Both the position numbers and the translations under genes were made by a program. Shown here piece after piece: positions 42,531 to 53,969 of a stretch of DNA of 64,000 bases. The notes beneath the pieces are model-generated. The model ran no database searches and was not told where the DNA came from. It saw only the letters and a list, made by a program, of their open reading frames with translations. Origin of the DNA: Sphaerolaimus hirsutus. Lineage: Eukaryota; Nematoda; Chromadorea; Monhysterida; Sphaerolaimidae. Where the stretch lies: NCBI GenBank assembly GCA_964036195.1, contig OZ038452.1, positions 8,736,704 through 8,800,703 on the forward strand. Reading direction: 5' to 3'. Within the stretch, counting starts at the first letter, position 1. Each line of letters begins with the position of its first letter.

Positions 42531-42976
42531 TGTTACGTGGCCGCTGCCACGTTAAAGTTTCCAAAAGAAAAATAGACAAGTGCTCAGGGACGGTCCACTC
42601 GCAGTGGACCCGCACGTCAGCGGTTCACGCAGTTCACAACAAATCCCCCAAGTCAACTCAACACAACTTCATGTCAACTCGGAATGTCGGTGGGTAAGTG
42701 AATAAATACAGCCACGGCACGCGAAGCGACACAGAAAAATACTCACCCGAACGCTGGGTGAGGACAGGAGAAAATGTAGATAAAACGCTGACGCACTGAT
42801 AAAAGAGTGAAAACGCGGGCGCCTAATAAACGCGCCGCCCGCGGGAAAACCTCGGATTAGGGCGCGCAGCGCACGCATAATACCTGCGGCGCGCATGAAA
42901 ACACGTGAATAAAAATAGGTGCGGTGCAGGGGGATAACTGCGACGCGCACCGTTTAAGCGGTGCGCCGCCGCAACA
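42531..42976 (-). repeat. Third LTR, created by the tandem duplication
   Basis: 446 bp that reads the same as the other two LTRs. It is not a separate insertion: its flanks on both sides match those of 40742-41187 within the duplicated unit. Confidence 0.92.
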
Positions 42977-43160
42977 TAATGCTATGCAACAGTTCCGCGA
43001 AGATTACGATGGGATATGAAACATTACAAAGTACTGTGGCCAGTTTTATATACAGCTGTACATGTTGACTCGTAACCTTATTTGGGAGATTAAAAAAAAC
43101 TTCTTTAAAAAACGGGTCGGTAAAGAAACGTTGTTTTTCCGTACCCACTCTTCAACAAAC

Positions 43161-43505
43161 CTTAGTTCTCCGTGCATGCCTTGCCTCGCACTCGCGCGGT
43201 GTTCCATCTGCGCGTGCACATGTCCCTCTGCGGGTTGTCGGTGCTGCTCTTGTCCATGGCGCCGGACCCGTTCAAGGTGAACGTCATGGCGGTCGTCCTC
43301 CGGGTTACCTTGCTGTTCGTGTTGGTCGTAATGACCCGCGGGGTCATCTGAAGGAGTGTACGGTCGCTCGTCCATTGCCACATTGCCGGAAAATTCGGGA
43401 CTGGCTAGTTGCCTGCAAATTGGTCCTAGGTTATTTAGTCGAGATGAATCGAATGTTGCCATTGCAAATCGATTTTCACATGCAGATGGTAAAATTGGGA
43501 AACTC
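43161..43505 (-). CDS. Duplicated exon, copy next to the upstream exon (candidate NADAR gene exon)
   Basis: The same 345-bp exon as 41372-41716. Its start phase accepts the two bases left by exon 44260-44036, giving ...EISFYGPR followed by SFPILPSACENR. Both copies keep acceptor and donor. Because the exon is symmetric, a transcript with both copies stays in frame and would repeat 115 residues. I do not recognise a domain in it. Confidence 0.6.
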
Positions 43506-44035
43506 CTGCAAGAGAAAAGGAATGAAGTAAGTTTCGAAAAAAAATTTCTTGTGCATTTATTACTGTGCTTATTTGCCCGATCTTTTCACATTTACTTTTG
43601 TATGCAGCACAACTGCCCAATTTAGATTAAAATATTCTTGGATCCAGGGATTTTGTATATTTGACCTCTAGCGGGGTTCAGATAGATAGTATGGTTCATA
43701 TGGCCGATTTGGGGAGACTTATTTTATTTTCCTATTCACAGATAAATCCTTTTTAACTGTGGTATTGCTAACTCAAACAAATCTTGAATGAAATTGAAAC
43801 CACCCGAAATGACAGTAAACACAAATCAATGTGAGATAGACACCAATCTCAATCACACCTAGAACCTCGACATGAACCTCCACAACCTAATTTCATAAAT
43901 ATTTTACATAACTAAATATTTTACATCACTTATGCCCAGTTACCTGTGAAATTGGTCAATCGGCATACAAACAATCATTGAAAAGCCAATCATTGTAGCT
44001 TTTCAAGCGTTTTCGCACTCAAGTTAAATACACAC

Positions 44036-44260
44036 CTGGGTCCATAAAATGAAATTTCATAATCATCATGTTCCAGCGTGTCGGTGAATCTATGCAAAAA
44101 TTGGACCCTTTCGATGTGATGTCGCGTGTACAAATTGTTCGGCGAACGTATGTCGCCGCGATTCCGAGAAAGGTCCACATTTTCAGTCAACTCAGTTGAC
44201 GGTTGAGTTAGCAAAGATGGCGGCGGCAGTAGCAGCAGCGGGGCGCGCACTGAATGGGAT
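44036..44260 (-). CDS. Exon upstream of the duplicated exon
   Basis: 225 bp, acceptor TTCCCCAG, donor GTGTGT. It encodes SHSVRAPLLLLPPPSLLTQP, a polar part, then YTRHHIERVQFLHRFTD and LEHDDYEISFYGP. Starts and ends in the phases needed for its neighbour 43505-43161. Family not recognised. Confidence 0.55.
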
Positions 44261-44799
44261 CTGGGGAAAAATAATCGAGTGATATTGTATGATTTTGGGC
44301 ATGTGTGCTTTTTCATGGCAGTTATTAAATACATGACAATATTTACAGGGGTTTCACACAGCATCGTACAGAGACATTGCACTGTTCTCCCAGAAAATTA
44401 TTTCATATATTTAAAAAATTTGATGCAAATTACATTGTCAATTTGGTCTGAATATATATATCTGGCAGCGGTATCTGAAGTTTTCTTCGAATATCAATCA
44501 AATAGGTCTAATTTCAATTAGCAAAATTGTCAATTAAAATTTAAAAAGCTTGGCTAACCGCTGATGTTCCAGCGGCACTTGATCCCGTTCAAATTCGGGT
44601 CTAGGTGGATGCGGAAATAACATGGCATTTAATTCCGGCGATTTTCTGGAATGGAATGATCATTGTGAAAATTTTTAACTGGTACAGATTTCTAGTTATA
44701 TTTTCCATGGCATCCAAACATACAAGCCATCGCATTTTACACGTGCAAAAAAAAATAAAAGATACCGATAAAAGCAAAGGCAAAAAAGATAAAAGATTA

Positions 44800-45107
44800 C
44801 TTGCATAATCCCCCTGGGGAATCAGAGGAGGGGGGCTTTTTGAGGGGGAACTATTCAAAGGGATGGAATTATTTGAGGGGGATTTATATTTCGTCAACAT
44901 TTTCACGCATGTTTCTATCAACTCATTTCGTGAAATATGCCTTTTTAACACAATAACGTGCCATTTTTGTTAAAATTTGGCACAATAAATTGATCAAATC
45001 TCAAAGGGGGGAATAATTCAAGCGGGGATTATTTTTTCTTCACTTGTCTTACAGGGGAAATTATTCCAGCGGTTTATTCAAGGAGAACTATTTAAGCAAA
45101 TGCGGTA
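44800..45107. mobile_element. MITE related to 19935-20230
   Basis: The left part CTTGCATAATCCCCCTGGGG and right end TTTAAGCAAATGCGGTAG pair imperfectly. G-rich blocks (GAGGGGGATTTATATTTCG) resemble the other copy. In a candidate intron. Confidence 0.6.
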
Positions 45108-45151
45108 GAATTCAATCACGTGTATTTAAATCCGAATTACATAAAAAATAC

Positions 45152-45298
45152 CGCCTCTACATACTCCTTATCAGGCTTCCGCGACTGCCTTCTCTCTTTT
45201 CTACTGTCTTCTTGGCGTTTAGCCAGCAGAGTTTTCATCGATTTCAACAACTCTTCAGGTTCTTTACGACGCGGCGAGTAGCTATGCGTCTCAGCTGC
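45152..45298 (-). CDS. Lys/Arg-rich exon of the same minus-strand gene
   Basis: 147 bp in phase 0 at both ends, acceptor CGCTTTCAG, donor GTATTT. It encodes AAETHSYSPRRKEPEELLKS, MKTLLAKRQEDSRKERRQSR and KPDKEYVEA, a charged, probably helical segment. No known domain. Confidence 0.55.
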
Positions 45299-45550
45299 CT
45301 GAAAGCGATTATAAAAATTGCGTTTTCGAACTGACAATTAAACTTCCAATAACATGAATTTTTCATATTAAATGCGCAAAAAATGTGGATTAATGCAATA
45401 ATTTCAAAAAGTTTGAAATGGGGGGTTTACTAGTTTGACTACAATTTAACGGATCTTTCTACAACTTTTTGAAAAAGTTCGCATCTTAAAAGCAGTATTA
45501 CAAATAAAGTTTTGTGTGAAGCCAACTAATAAATTTAAACTAAAACCAAC

Positions 45551-45805
45551 GGTCAACGCTTCAGCAAAACCTTTCAAAACATCGTCATCATCATTATCTT
45601 CCGTCTGTACACAATTTCCTTCTGTTGTCTCCGCCCCCAGAGGGGCCAAAAATTTGTCAACTTGTGCCAAAGCGGCACTTACGTCCCTCGAAAAGTCGCT
45701 TTGACTTCTCTGAAAGTTATGTCCATCATGCAGATAATTTTGGCCCGGGCGATTCGGCAGATCGAATAGGAGAACATCCGAACTTAACTGAGAAATATCG
45801 GCCGC
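45551..45805 (-). CDS. Acidic exon candidate of the same minus-strand gene
   Basis: 255 bp in phase 0 at both ends (acceptor ATCACTCAG, weak donor GTTGGT). It encodes ADISQLSSDVLLFDLPNRPG, a polar stretch, SAALAQVDKFLAPLG and an acidic EDNDDDDVLKGF. An alternative GTAAGT donor at about 45682 would shorten it. Confidence 0.4.
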
Positions 45806-45973
45806 CTGAGTGATGGAGATGGCAAAACTGATGGGAAAACAGAGTCGAGAAAAATGCCATTGGTTTTCCATGCAGAGTATGCATCCCCAAATGTCAATGT
45901 CAGACAACTCCCAGCTAGGGAACATTTTTGCCCGTTTTACCTTTCCGCCAGAAAAAAAATCAAAACTCCGGTG

Positions 45974-46454
45974 CAGGAGTCTCCAAGATTTTGGCCCTCG
46001 CGGGGGCTGGATAGATAGCAAATCGATCCTCCGGAGGGCTAGATAGCTGAAAAAAATTTCTGGGGGGGGGGGCTTGGGGGGGCTCGCAGGGGCAAAATAG
46101 ATAGGCTTTTTCAGTGCATAGTAGGCCGAAAGGGAAAAAATCGCTAATAATCAGTTGAAAGTAGGTGCAAAATGGCGAAAAACAGGCATTTAACAATGCA
46201 TATAGCCAGAGAGCTCGATTTTGAAGGTGAAAAACTATAAAAAGGTGCGAAAATTATGGATTTTGTGCGAAAATTGGAGCAAAATTTCTCGAAAACCACT
46301 CCAGATAGATAGATAGCTGTACGTTTCGGGGTGGTCTTCGGGGGTAGTAGCCAAAAATTTTGCCTCAGGATAGGTAATAGCTGAGCGGCTTCCGGGATAG
46401 ATAGATAGCTGGCGGATTTGGGGGGGGGGCAGCCCCCCCCCTAAGAGACCCCTG
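45974..46454. mobile_element. CAGGGGTCTC-type hAT-like MITE
   Basis: The ends are CAGGAGTCTCCAAG and CTTAG-side AAGAGACCCCTG, with exact 8-bp duplication CTCCGGTG (45966-45973 and 46455-46462). It contains AGATAGATAGCTG words and AAAATAGG-rich interior typical of the family at 47319-49510 and 62071-62577. Lies just downstream of exon 46642-46480. Confidence 0.85.
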
Positions 46455-46479
46455 CTCCGGTGGCAAAGAAAAATTTTAC

Positions 46480-46642
46480 GCAAACAATCTCCACCAACAT
46501 TAGGTGCTCCCCCACTCTTATGCGAATGGTCCAAAATTGGCCTCATGCCAAAATCTGCCGGCGTGGGGGGCATGGGGAATTTTCCGGCAAAACTCCCATC
46601 GATTCCATTCACTTCCTCGTCCCAATCGGACGGCGGCGGAGC
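46480..46642 (-). CDS. Second candidate exon of the minus-strand gene
   Basis: It begins in phase 0 after a TAATAG acceptor and encodes APPPSDWDEEVNGIDGSFAG, KFPMPPTPADFGMRPILDHS and HKSGGAPNVGGDCL. The donor is either GTAAAA at 46479 or GTTGGT at about 46502. Low-complexity, proline-containing; no known domain. Confidence 0.5.
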
Positions 46643-47033
46643 CTATTATCGACAGAACTTGATTATTTTCGTAATGCGAAGTTTACCATTGTACCATTTG
46701 CGCAATTTTCATGTTTTAGCGTTAGGCATCGATAAATTTCGACACTGCAAATTATACCGGTCGAATTTTTCACTGCAGTGTACCGCCTACTTCAGCCCAT
46801 CCCAGTGATAATAATTTTCAAGGTCTAAATGAAGATAAAATTGTTATGATTTGCAGCATCGATACAATTGAGGTAACGTATTTACACCGGCACCCACCGG
46901 CAAATATACGCATTTACCACTACAGTCTGGCGTCTATCGCTTTTCGTTACTAGTGTACAGTACCGTTTACCGCAAAATAAATATTTACCGTAGTGTACCG
47001 TTCAGCGACGAGCCGTGACGTTTGCTACCCTAC

Positions 47034-47147
47034 CTGAATTTGCCAATTCTCCGCCACTGCAGTAGTATTCGTGGTGGTAATTGACATCGAATAGTTGTTG
47101 CTTGTTTGTGGTTCGGGGTCGTGATTTTTCGGAGAAACCACCGCCAT
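47034..47147 (-). CDS. First candidate coding exon of the minus-strand gene
   Basis: It starts with ATG directly after an ATTTTCAG acceptor and encodes MAVVSPKNHDPEPQTSNNYS, MSITTTNTTAVAENWQIQ. It leaves in phase 0 through GTAGGG, matching exon 46642-46480. If it is the start of the NADAR gene, that gene spans about 19 kb. Confidence 0.5.
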
Positions 47148-47318
47148 CTGAAAATTGTGTAAATGATAACACGTGAAAATACTGACTTTTTAGTAAATAC
47201 AAGTTTTTACAGCCAAGAGATGATCTTTGCAAAAATTTTCAAAAGGGAGTGTTTCAAAAAAAATCATCCAAGTTCCGAGTGATAAAGCGCCGAATGGTTA
47301 TGGAATTGCGTTGGCACC

Positions 47319-49510
47319 CAGGGGTCTCCTAGGGCGGTGGCCAGGGGTTTTGTAGATTTGGACCCCCGCGGGGGTTCATATAGATGGAAAATCGCTCCTC
47401 CGGAGGGATAGATAGCTGAAAAAAATTTTAGGGGGAGTTTGGGGGGGTTCACGGGGGTTCAAAATATAGGCTTTTCCGTGGTATAGAAGGAAGAAAAGGG
47501 AAAAAAATCGCTAAAAGTAGGAGAAAAACAGCTAAAAATAGGTATGAGTACATATAGTACAAAAAATAACCGAAAATAGGCAATACGGAACATGAATTAG
47601 AATTTTGAAAGTGAAAAACTATTTCTTTTTCTTTTTTCTTTCTTTCTTTTTTCAGGCTTTTTCAGTGCATTTCGGGGCAAAATTTCTTCAAAATCGCTCC
47701 AGATAGATAGATAGCTGGCCGATTTGGGGGGGGGGGTTTAGGGGATAGTAGCCCAAAATTTTGCCTCCGGGATAGATACATAGCTGAGCGGGCCTCCGGG
47801 ATAGATAGATAGCTGGCGGATTTTTTTTTTTTTTTTGGGGGGGGGGGTCACCCCCTCTACTAAACCCCTGGCGGTGGCTGCCCCCCTCCAAATCCGCCAA
47901 CTACCTATCTATCCCGGAGGCCGCTAAGCTATTTATCTATTTATCCCGAAGCAAAATTTTTTTGCTACTACCCTCAAAGACCCCCCCCCCCAAATCGCTC
48001 AGCTATCTATCTATCTGGAGTGGTTTTTGAGAAATGTTGCCCCAATTTTCGCTCAAAATTCGTAATTTTCGCACCTTTTTTATAGTTTTTCACCTTCAAA
48101 ATCTGCTCTCCAGCTATATGCATGGTTATATGCCTGTTTTTAGCCATTTTAAACCTACTTTTGGCCACTTTTAACTGATTATTAGTGATTTTTTCCCCTT
48201 TCGGCCTTCTATGCACTGAAAAAGCCTATATATTTGGCCCCCGCGAGCCCCCCCCATTCACCAAGCCCCCCCCCCCAGAAAATTTTTTCAGCTATCCATC
48301 CCTCCGGAGGAACGATTTGCTATCTATCCAGCCCCCGCGAGGGCCAAAATCTTGGAGACCCCTGAATGTGCATGTGAAATTGCGCGCTTGCGCGCAAAAA
48401 AATACCTAGTGCTTAGTATTAAAAAGGAGTGGTATTTGAGAAATTTTGCCCCAATTTTCGCTCAAAATTCGTAATTTTCGCACCTTTTTATAGTTTCTCA
48501 CCTTCAAAATCTGCTCTCCGGCTATATGCATGGTTATATGCCTGTTTTTAGCCATTTTAAACCTACTTTTGGCCACTTTTAACCCTGGCGGTGGCTGCCC
48601 CCCTCCAAATCCGCCAGCTATCTATCTATCCTGGAGTCCGCTCAGCTATCTATCTATCCCAAGGACGTATCCAGGGGGGGCGGGGGGGGGGCTGCAGCCC
48701 CCCCCCTTCCCGGGGTGAGACCTAAAAAGTCCCGGAAAATGCAACTTTTCATGTATATTTTTCTGTTTCTCAAAAATTTTGCGCGCAAGCGCGCAATGTC
48801 TTCCACATGCATTGTATTTTCAGCGGATCGGTCCCTGTAAACAAAGATCCTTGGAAATGAGCATATTTTTGCGACTTTCGCTGTATATGTATGCATATTT
48901 ACATACATATAAAGCGGTTCCTGGCGCTGGCGCCAACACCTATAACGCCATGGTGTGGCGCCTTTGTACGGCGCTAGCGCCAAAACGCCTTTCTGTCCCT
49001 ATATAGGGAAAAAATTTAGGGGGGGGGGGGGGCTGAGCCCCCCCCCGTTCGCCGGGCTCTGTAAACAAGCAGCCCCCCCCCGCTCAAAAATCCTGGATAC
49101 GTCCCTGATCTATCCCGAGGCAAAAATTTTGGCTACTACCCCAAGAGCCCCCCCCCCCCCAAATCGCTCAGCTACCTACCTATCTGGAGCGATTTTTGCG
49201 AAAATTTGCCATACTTTCTGCTCAAAATCGTTAATTTTCATGCCATTTTATAGTTTTTCACCTTCAAAATCGCGGTTTCGCCTATACACATGCTTATTTA
49301 CCTATTTTAGCCATTTTTAATGTTTATTGGCTACTTTTAGCCTGTTTTTAACGATTTTTCCCACATTTCTGCCTTCTATGGACTGAAAAGCTAATATATT
49401 TTGTCCCCGCGAGCCGCCCCCCAGAAAATTTTGTCAGCAATTTATCCCTCCAGAGGAGCGATTTGCTACCTATCCAGCCCCCGCGAGTGCGAAAATCATG
49501 GAGACCCCTG
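47319..49510. mobile_element. Composite nest of CAGGGGTCTC-type MITEs
   Basis: The outer ends are CAGGGGTCTCCTAGG (47319) and TGGAGACCCCTG (49510), with similar flanks GGTGCCAA / GGTGTTAA on the minus strand. Inside lie a complete element at 47342-47870 (exact duplication GCGGTGGC), a repeated half ending GGAGACCCCTG at 48364, and the CAGGGACG-type element 48660-49107. CTATCTATC tetranucleotide runs, CCGGAGG words and long C/G tracts mark every copy. Confidence 0.7.
48660..49107. mobile_element. CAGGGACG-type hAT-like MITE (nested)
   Basis: The ends are CAAGGACGTATCCAGG and CCTGGATACGTCCCTG, with exact 8-bp duplication ATCTATCC (48652-48659 and 49108-49115). Contains GCGCGCAAGCGCGC (about 48780) and a GGCGCTGGCGCC block. 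Confidence 0.85.
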
Positions 49511-49888
49511 TTAACACCATTATGAGACAGTGTCTCCATTAATGTTAATTTTGGACCAATTTTCATCGATAATTAAATTTTTCGGGCTGGGGGGCGGCAC
49601 GCGCAATGCTACATCCTCCATTGAAAACCGACCTCCACAGTGCTGACACTATTCGAATGTTCACTTGGCGCAGGGGAAGCGGCCAAATTCCTAATTTGTC
49701 GTTCGTCCACATCCACAGGCGCATTTGTCGCAACCGGGCCACCGAAACTGGATATACAAAAAAATGGTTGACCCGCCAAACCAATCAAACAGTAGGTTTT
49801 CCGAGGTATAGAAGGAAGAAAATGGGAAAAAAATCGCTAAAAGTAGGTGAAAAATGGCTAAAAACAAGTATATAAGCACATATATAGG
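49511..49888 (-). other. Possible 5' exon sequence between MITEs
   Basis: On the minus strand an ATG at about 49621 opens MEDVALRVPPPSPKNLIIDE followed by NWSKINING before a stop. Upstream there is an ATATCCAG acceptor and an open frame with GGPVATNAPVDVDERQIRNL. It could be a 5' exon of the gene starting at 47147, cut off by the MITE nest. No join could be shown. Confidence 0.3.
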
Positions 49889-51397
49889 TAGGGTTGGCAA
49901 GCGATTTTTTTGAGCGATTTTTTTTTATTAAAAATCGCAGCACCCGTACTTACGGCGTATTCCAGTTACCATCCCAATGCCAGACCCAAGCGCACACGCC
50001 CACTTAGGAACTGGGATTTGCATTAATTTTTGCTCCGCCTTAATTGCTCTTGCATTTGAGAGGTCAGCGGCGGCGTGCATCAAGGCCGCTTCTGGTAGGA
50101 TTATCTTATATTGACTTTACGTGAACTTTAGTGTACAGGCATGCTTGAGTGACATTTGTGTATTTACTTTGTGGCATTTTGTAGTGTGTATACTCGGCGG
50201 ACCGCAAAGTATGCGCAGAATCCTACCATAATGTGATGAAAAAAATGTGTGATAAATTTCATAATTAATTATTCCATAGTAAGAACGCAATATTATGATT
50301 AAAAAACTGTATGATTTTTGGTTCATTATTCATGTGTTACGGTAGGTTTCCATACTAAGTGTAATGTCCGCCGAGTATACTTAATTCATGACATCCATGA
50401 CTGTATTACTCTGCTAGGATTTTGCAGTAATTTGTAAATAATTAAATAATTAGTGTTGGTAATTAAATATCTGCACAGGAAATTTGTTTGTACATTTATG
50501 CACATTATTTATGTAAATTACCGTATTTGTAACATTGACTAATTACTCACTGAAAATATATAAATAGGGAAAATTTATAACATATAATTCAGTACGCACA
50601 AACTGCCGCAACTGTACACACACAAATAAATGTCACTCATCGTCACGTCACGTCTGTGCCCTAAGACAGTTCACGCAAAGACAATGTAAGATAATCCGAC
50701 AAGAATTGGCATAATAATTCGTAATTGCGTGCGTACGCACGGGTCGATCTGAATCAATACGTAAAAAAACCTTCCCGGTACTGAGTGCGCGTGTGTTGGC
50801 GTCTGTTTCCATTGGGATGGTAACTGTACCCAGCCGTACTTACGCGAGCGCGCACTTTCATGCAAGCAATCCATCAGTTGCTTTTTTCATTGCATTTACA
50901 TTTAATTTGGTGGTGTAGTACCCATTTCTGTGTACACTTAAGCATGTAACGTAGACTGAATCATTTTGGGAAGTTTTGATAGTTATGATATGTGTTTTCA
51001 CATCAAATATTTATGCAAAAGCATCCATATTCACTTCCAATGTGATTTATATTTTGTTCTGAGCAAGAACATGCAATTTCTGCAAACAAAATTGCAAATT
51101 GTTGATGAAATGTGATTCACGTCATAAATATAACAATTTAATTACTTTTAAACTTCAAAATAACTGACTTTCAAGCTTTTCCGAAGCTTTACGGCACTTA
51201 TAAATATTACCACTTAAAGCATAAATGTGCACTGCCTATCAATCTATATGGCTTTTATTACCCTCAGAAGCGATTTTAGTAAGAAATGGGACTAAATTTG
51301 ACCCCAGCGATTTTTATTTAAAAAAATCTATTTTTTTTAAATCGATTTTTTTTTTTTATCGGGGTCGTTAAAAAAAATAGATTTTTTTCCAACCCTA
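49889..51397. mobile_element. TAGGGTTGG-type TIR element with AAAAATCGAT arms
   Basis: The ends are TAGGGTTGGCAAGCG and TTTTTTTCCAACCCTA, with exact 8-bp duplication TATATAGG (49881-49888 and 51398-51405). The subterminal motif is AAAAAAATCG/CGATTTTTTT. A CTCGGCGGAC-type MITE (50188-50381) is nested. The rest is A/T-rich without a gene. Confidence 0.85.
50188..50381. mobile_element. Nested GTATACTCGGCGGAC MITE
   Basis: The left end GTATACTCGGCGGACCGCAA and right end GTCCGCCGAGTATAC are perfect inverted repeats over 15 bp. Same family as 2096-2267. Confidence 0.8.
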
Positions 51398-51574
51398 TAT
51401 ATAGGTAAAATAGGCGATAATGAACATGAACAAGTGATTTTGGAGGTGAAAAACTATAAAGAGGTCCGAGAATTAGCGATTTTGAGCGAAAGTTGGCGAA
51501 AAATTTTGAAAAATCGCTCCAGATAGATAGATAGCCGGACAATTGGGGGGGGGGGGGGTTAAGGGGATAGTAGC

Positions 51575-52329
51575 TAGGGTTCAAACGATATGACTTTTCG
51601 ATACTCGATATTTTATTCTGAAACTCGATATTCGATATCGATACGATATGGAACCTCGATATCGATATTCGATATTCGATATTGAAAAATGGTCGATATT
51701 CGATATTCGATATTTCGATATTTTCGATATTTTCGATATTCGATATTGCGATTTGCTTTTGGTATAGCAAGGCATTTTTGAAGTGGCATATTGTATTTTC
51801 ATGTGGTTGCACACATGGTTAATCATCTCTTTACTGAAATGTGAATGGTACAAGTGATTTTAACACGGTTTACATCACTCAAAAGTAGAAAATGGCAGAG
51901 AAATATGATGAATCAAAGTGTATCAGACAAATAACAATTGGTAGATATTACAGTTTATACTTATTACCTAACTGCTTAAGGGCATGTTGCAAAAATAGCA
52001 TATCAGCATTTTCTAGCTTCAATTTTAGCACTCCGACAAAAATGACATTATATATACTGTACTTTTACTCATCAAATACAATACTATAAGCAAATCAGAT
52101 CAATCATAAATATCTCAAAATGAAAATGAAAACTTAATTTAAGGACACAATACAGGTTCGATATATCGAAAAAATGGTCGATATTCGATATTTTTTCAAA
52201 ATTTTCGATATCGGTATTCGATATTCGATATTTTTTCAAAATTTTCGATATCGATATTCGATATTCGATATGAAAAAATGGTCGATATCCGATATTTGAT
52301 ATTCGATACAATATATCGTTTGAACCCTA
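51575..52329. mobile_element. TAGGGTTCAAACGATAT-type TIR element with GATATTCGATATC arrays
   Basis: The ends are TAGGGTTCAAACGATAT and ATATCGTTTGAACCCTA, perfect inverted repeats, with exact 8-bp duplication ATAGTAGC (51567-51574 and 52330-52337). Both arms (51585-51755 and 52155-52320) are GATATTCGATATCGATATTC repeats. It sits in a CTATCTATC-type MITE. The frames over the arrays (Ile/Ser/Tyr/Arg repeats) are not genes. Confidence 0.88.
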
Positions 52330-52361
52330 ATAGTAGCCAAAAAATTTGGCTCCGGGATAGA

Positions 52362-53280
52362 TACCGTATTTCCTCGAAACACCCCCCTCGAAATCCCCCC
52401 CTCAAAATGGACACTATGAACTCATAAACCCCCCTCGAAATACCCCCCCCCCCAAATTTAGTGTATAGAGAACGTAAATGACAAAGGCTGCGGTTTGTCA
52501 TCTGGGTAATGCAAAACACACGTTAAAAACGATGACTCTGTTATGTGAGGGGGAAATCAGTGACCCGCCAAACCAATCAAACAGTAGGTTTTCCGAGGTA
52601 TAGAAGGAAGAAAAGGGGGAAAAAATCGCTAAAAGTAGGTGAAAAATGGCTAAAAATGGTAAAATAGGCGATAATGAACATGAACAAGTGATTTTGGAGG
52701 TGAAAAACTATAAAAAGGTCCGAAAATTAGCGATTTTGAGCGAAAATTGGCGAAAATTTTTGAAAAATCGCCCCAGATAGATAGATAGCCGGACAATTGG
52801 GGGGGGGGGGGTTAAGGGGATAGTAGCCAAAAAATTTGCCTCCGGGATAGATACAGTGTTTCCTCGAAACACCCCCCCCCCTCAAAATGGACACTATGAA
52901 CTTATAAACCCCCCCTCGAAATACCCCCCCCCCCCCAAATTCAGTGTATAGAGAACGTAAATGACAAAGGGTTGTCAAATGACAAATGTTTGTCATCTGG
53001 GTAATGCAAAACACACGTTAAAAACGATGACTCTGTTATGTGAGAACAGTGATTATACGTCTACACACTTATACAAGTCTTTAGAGTCTAATAAATGGCG
53101 ATTTTTGTTGCATTTTCGACGTCTGCGTACGTTTCAGACGACAATTTAGTACTTGGTTTTCAAAAAAATTCTGGCGAAATAATAAACCCCCCCTCGAAAT
53201 ACCCCCCTCGTTTAACCCCCCCTCAAAATTCTCACTCTGAAAAAATAAACCCCCCGGGGGTATTTCGAGGAAATACGGTA
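52362..53280. mobile_element. TACCGTATTTCCTCGAAA element, with a nested repeat
   Basis: The outer ends TACCGTATTTCCTCGAAACA and TATTTCGAGGAAATACGGTA are inverted repeats. The interior carries a second partial copy (52857-52990 repeats 52365-52510) and a piece of a CTATCTATC-type MITE (52560-52850). It apparently inserted into a CAGGGG-type element. Confidence 0.7.
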
Positions 53281-53378
53281 GATAGCTGGTGGATTTGGGG
53301 TACCCCCTCCCCCCTACTAAACCCCTGTTTGGAACCAAGCTTTTCTGTAAAAAAACGAGTTTTAGTAAAATCACTCAC

Positions 53379-53601
53379 GCATCGTGTATCTCCTGCGATG
53401 GGCTATATCTCTCGTCACTTTCCTTTCCACTTTCATCGCTCAAACTGCCAATTTTATCAATCATAGTTTTCACACGAACACCGGTTCTCAACTTGACTTT
53501 CAGTTTGGTTTTCGCGTGTCCCGGTGTAATAAGCAAAGGTTGCCCTTCGAAAACGTGTGTCGACTCAATTTTTTTTTGCGTGGGCTTTTTGACGCTCTCG
53601 T
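53379..53601 (-). CDS. Lys-rich exon of an unidentified gene
   Basis: Acceptor TTTTCAG, donor GTGAGT. The open frame encodes DESVKKPTQKKIESTHVFEG, QPLLITPGHAKTKLKVKLRT and DKIGSLSDESGKESDERYSP. A 55-bp interval upstream (GTAAGA ... TTTCAG) separates it from a hydrophobic stretch ending near 53657 (YFFLLFVLLYLFGVFAAG in one frame), but the frames of the two do not join cleanly, so that link is uncertain. Family not recognised. Confidence 0.4.
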
Positions 53602-53969
53602 CTGAAAATGGGTGAAATCTTTGAAGCGCATTAAATGTTGCAAAAATGTCTCTTACCGACTTCCCAGCGGCAAATACACCAAACAGATACAGTAGCACAA
53701 AGAGGAGGAAGAAATAATATGTTCCATAGCTTCGGAAATGAGACGGCCTTCACAAAAGGTTACCAAAATATAGTTGGAAAAAATCAATTTTTTTAAACGC
53801 CTTGATAAAAAAAATCAATTAAAAAATTTGTTTTTTAAAATTAAAATCAGATATTTCGCCCAAAATGGGGGTATAGAAAAAAATGTATGTATGTTAAGTG
53901 TCAGACAATGTATTGTAATGTCTATTGTGGTCATATTTATTATGACTGTGGAGTCATGGAATAGCATTA

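Larger units (their letters stand above)
40501..44078. repeat. 1,789-bp tandem duplication spanning the gypsy 5' end and host exon
   Basis: Unit 1 (40501-42289) and unit 2 (42290-44078) read the same throughout by eye. All landmarks (LTR start 40742/42531, exon start 41716/43505) are offset by exactly 1,789. Each unit contains part of the leader, the whole LTR, 1.1 kb of host sequence with a complete exon and the tail of a second exon. The junctions share only CG (ATGGCCCG, CCAGCG), so the event looks like non-homologous joining rather than transposition. Confidence 0.93.

Noticed and set aside
42531-42976. Third LTR considered as an independent solo LTR
   Set aside because: Both flanks match those of 40742-41187 within a 1,789-bp repeat, so it arose by duplication, not by a separate insertion and deletion.
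45974-46454. MITE first thought to interrupt a coding exon, because the frame is open on both sides
   Set aside because: A usable donor (GTAAAA at 46479 or GTTGGT near 46502) lies before the insertion, so it is more simply in an intron.
51318-52311. ORFs with many Ile-Ser-Asn-Ile-Glu-Tyr repeats
   Set aside because: Translations of the GATATTCGATATC array in the 51575-52329 element.
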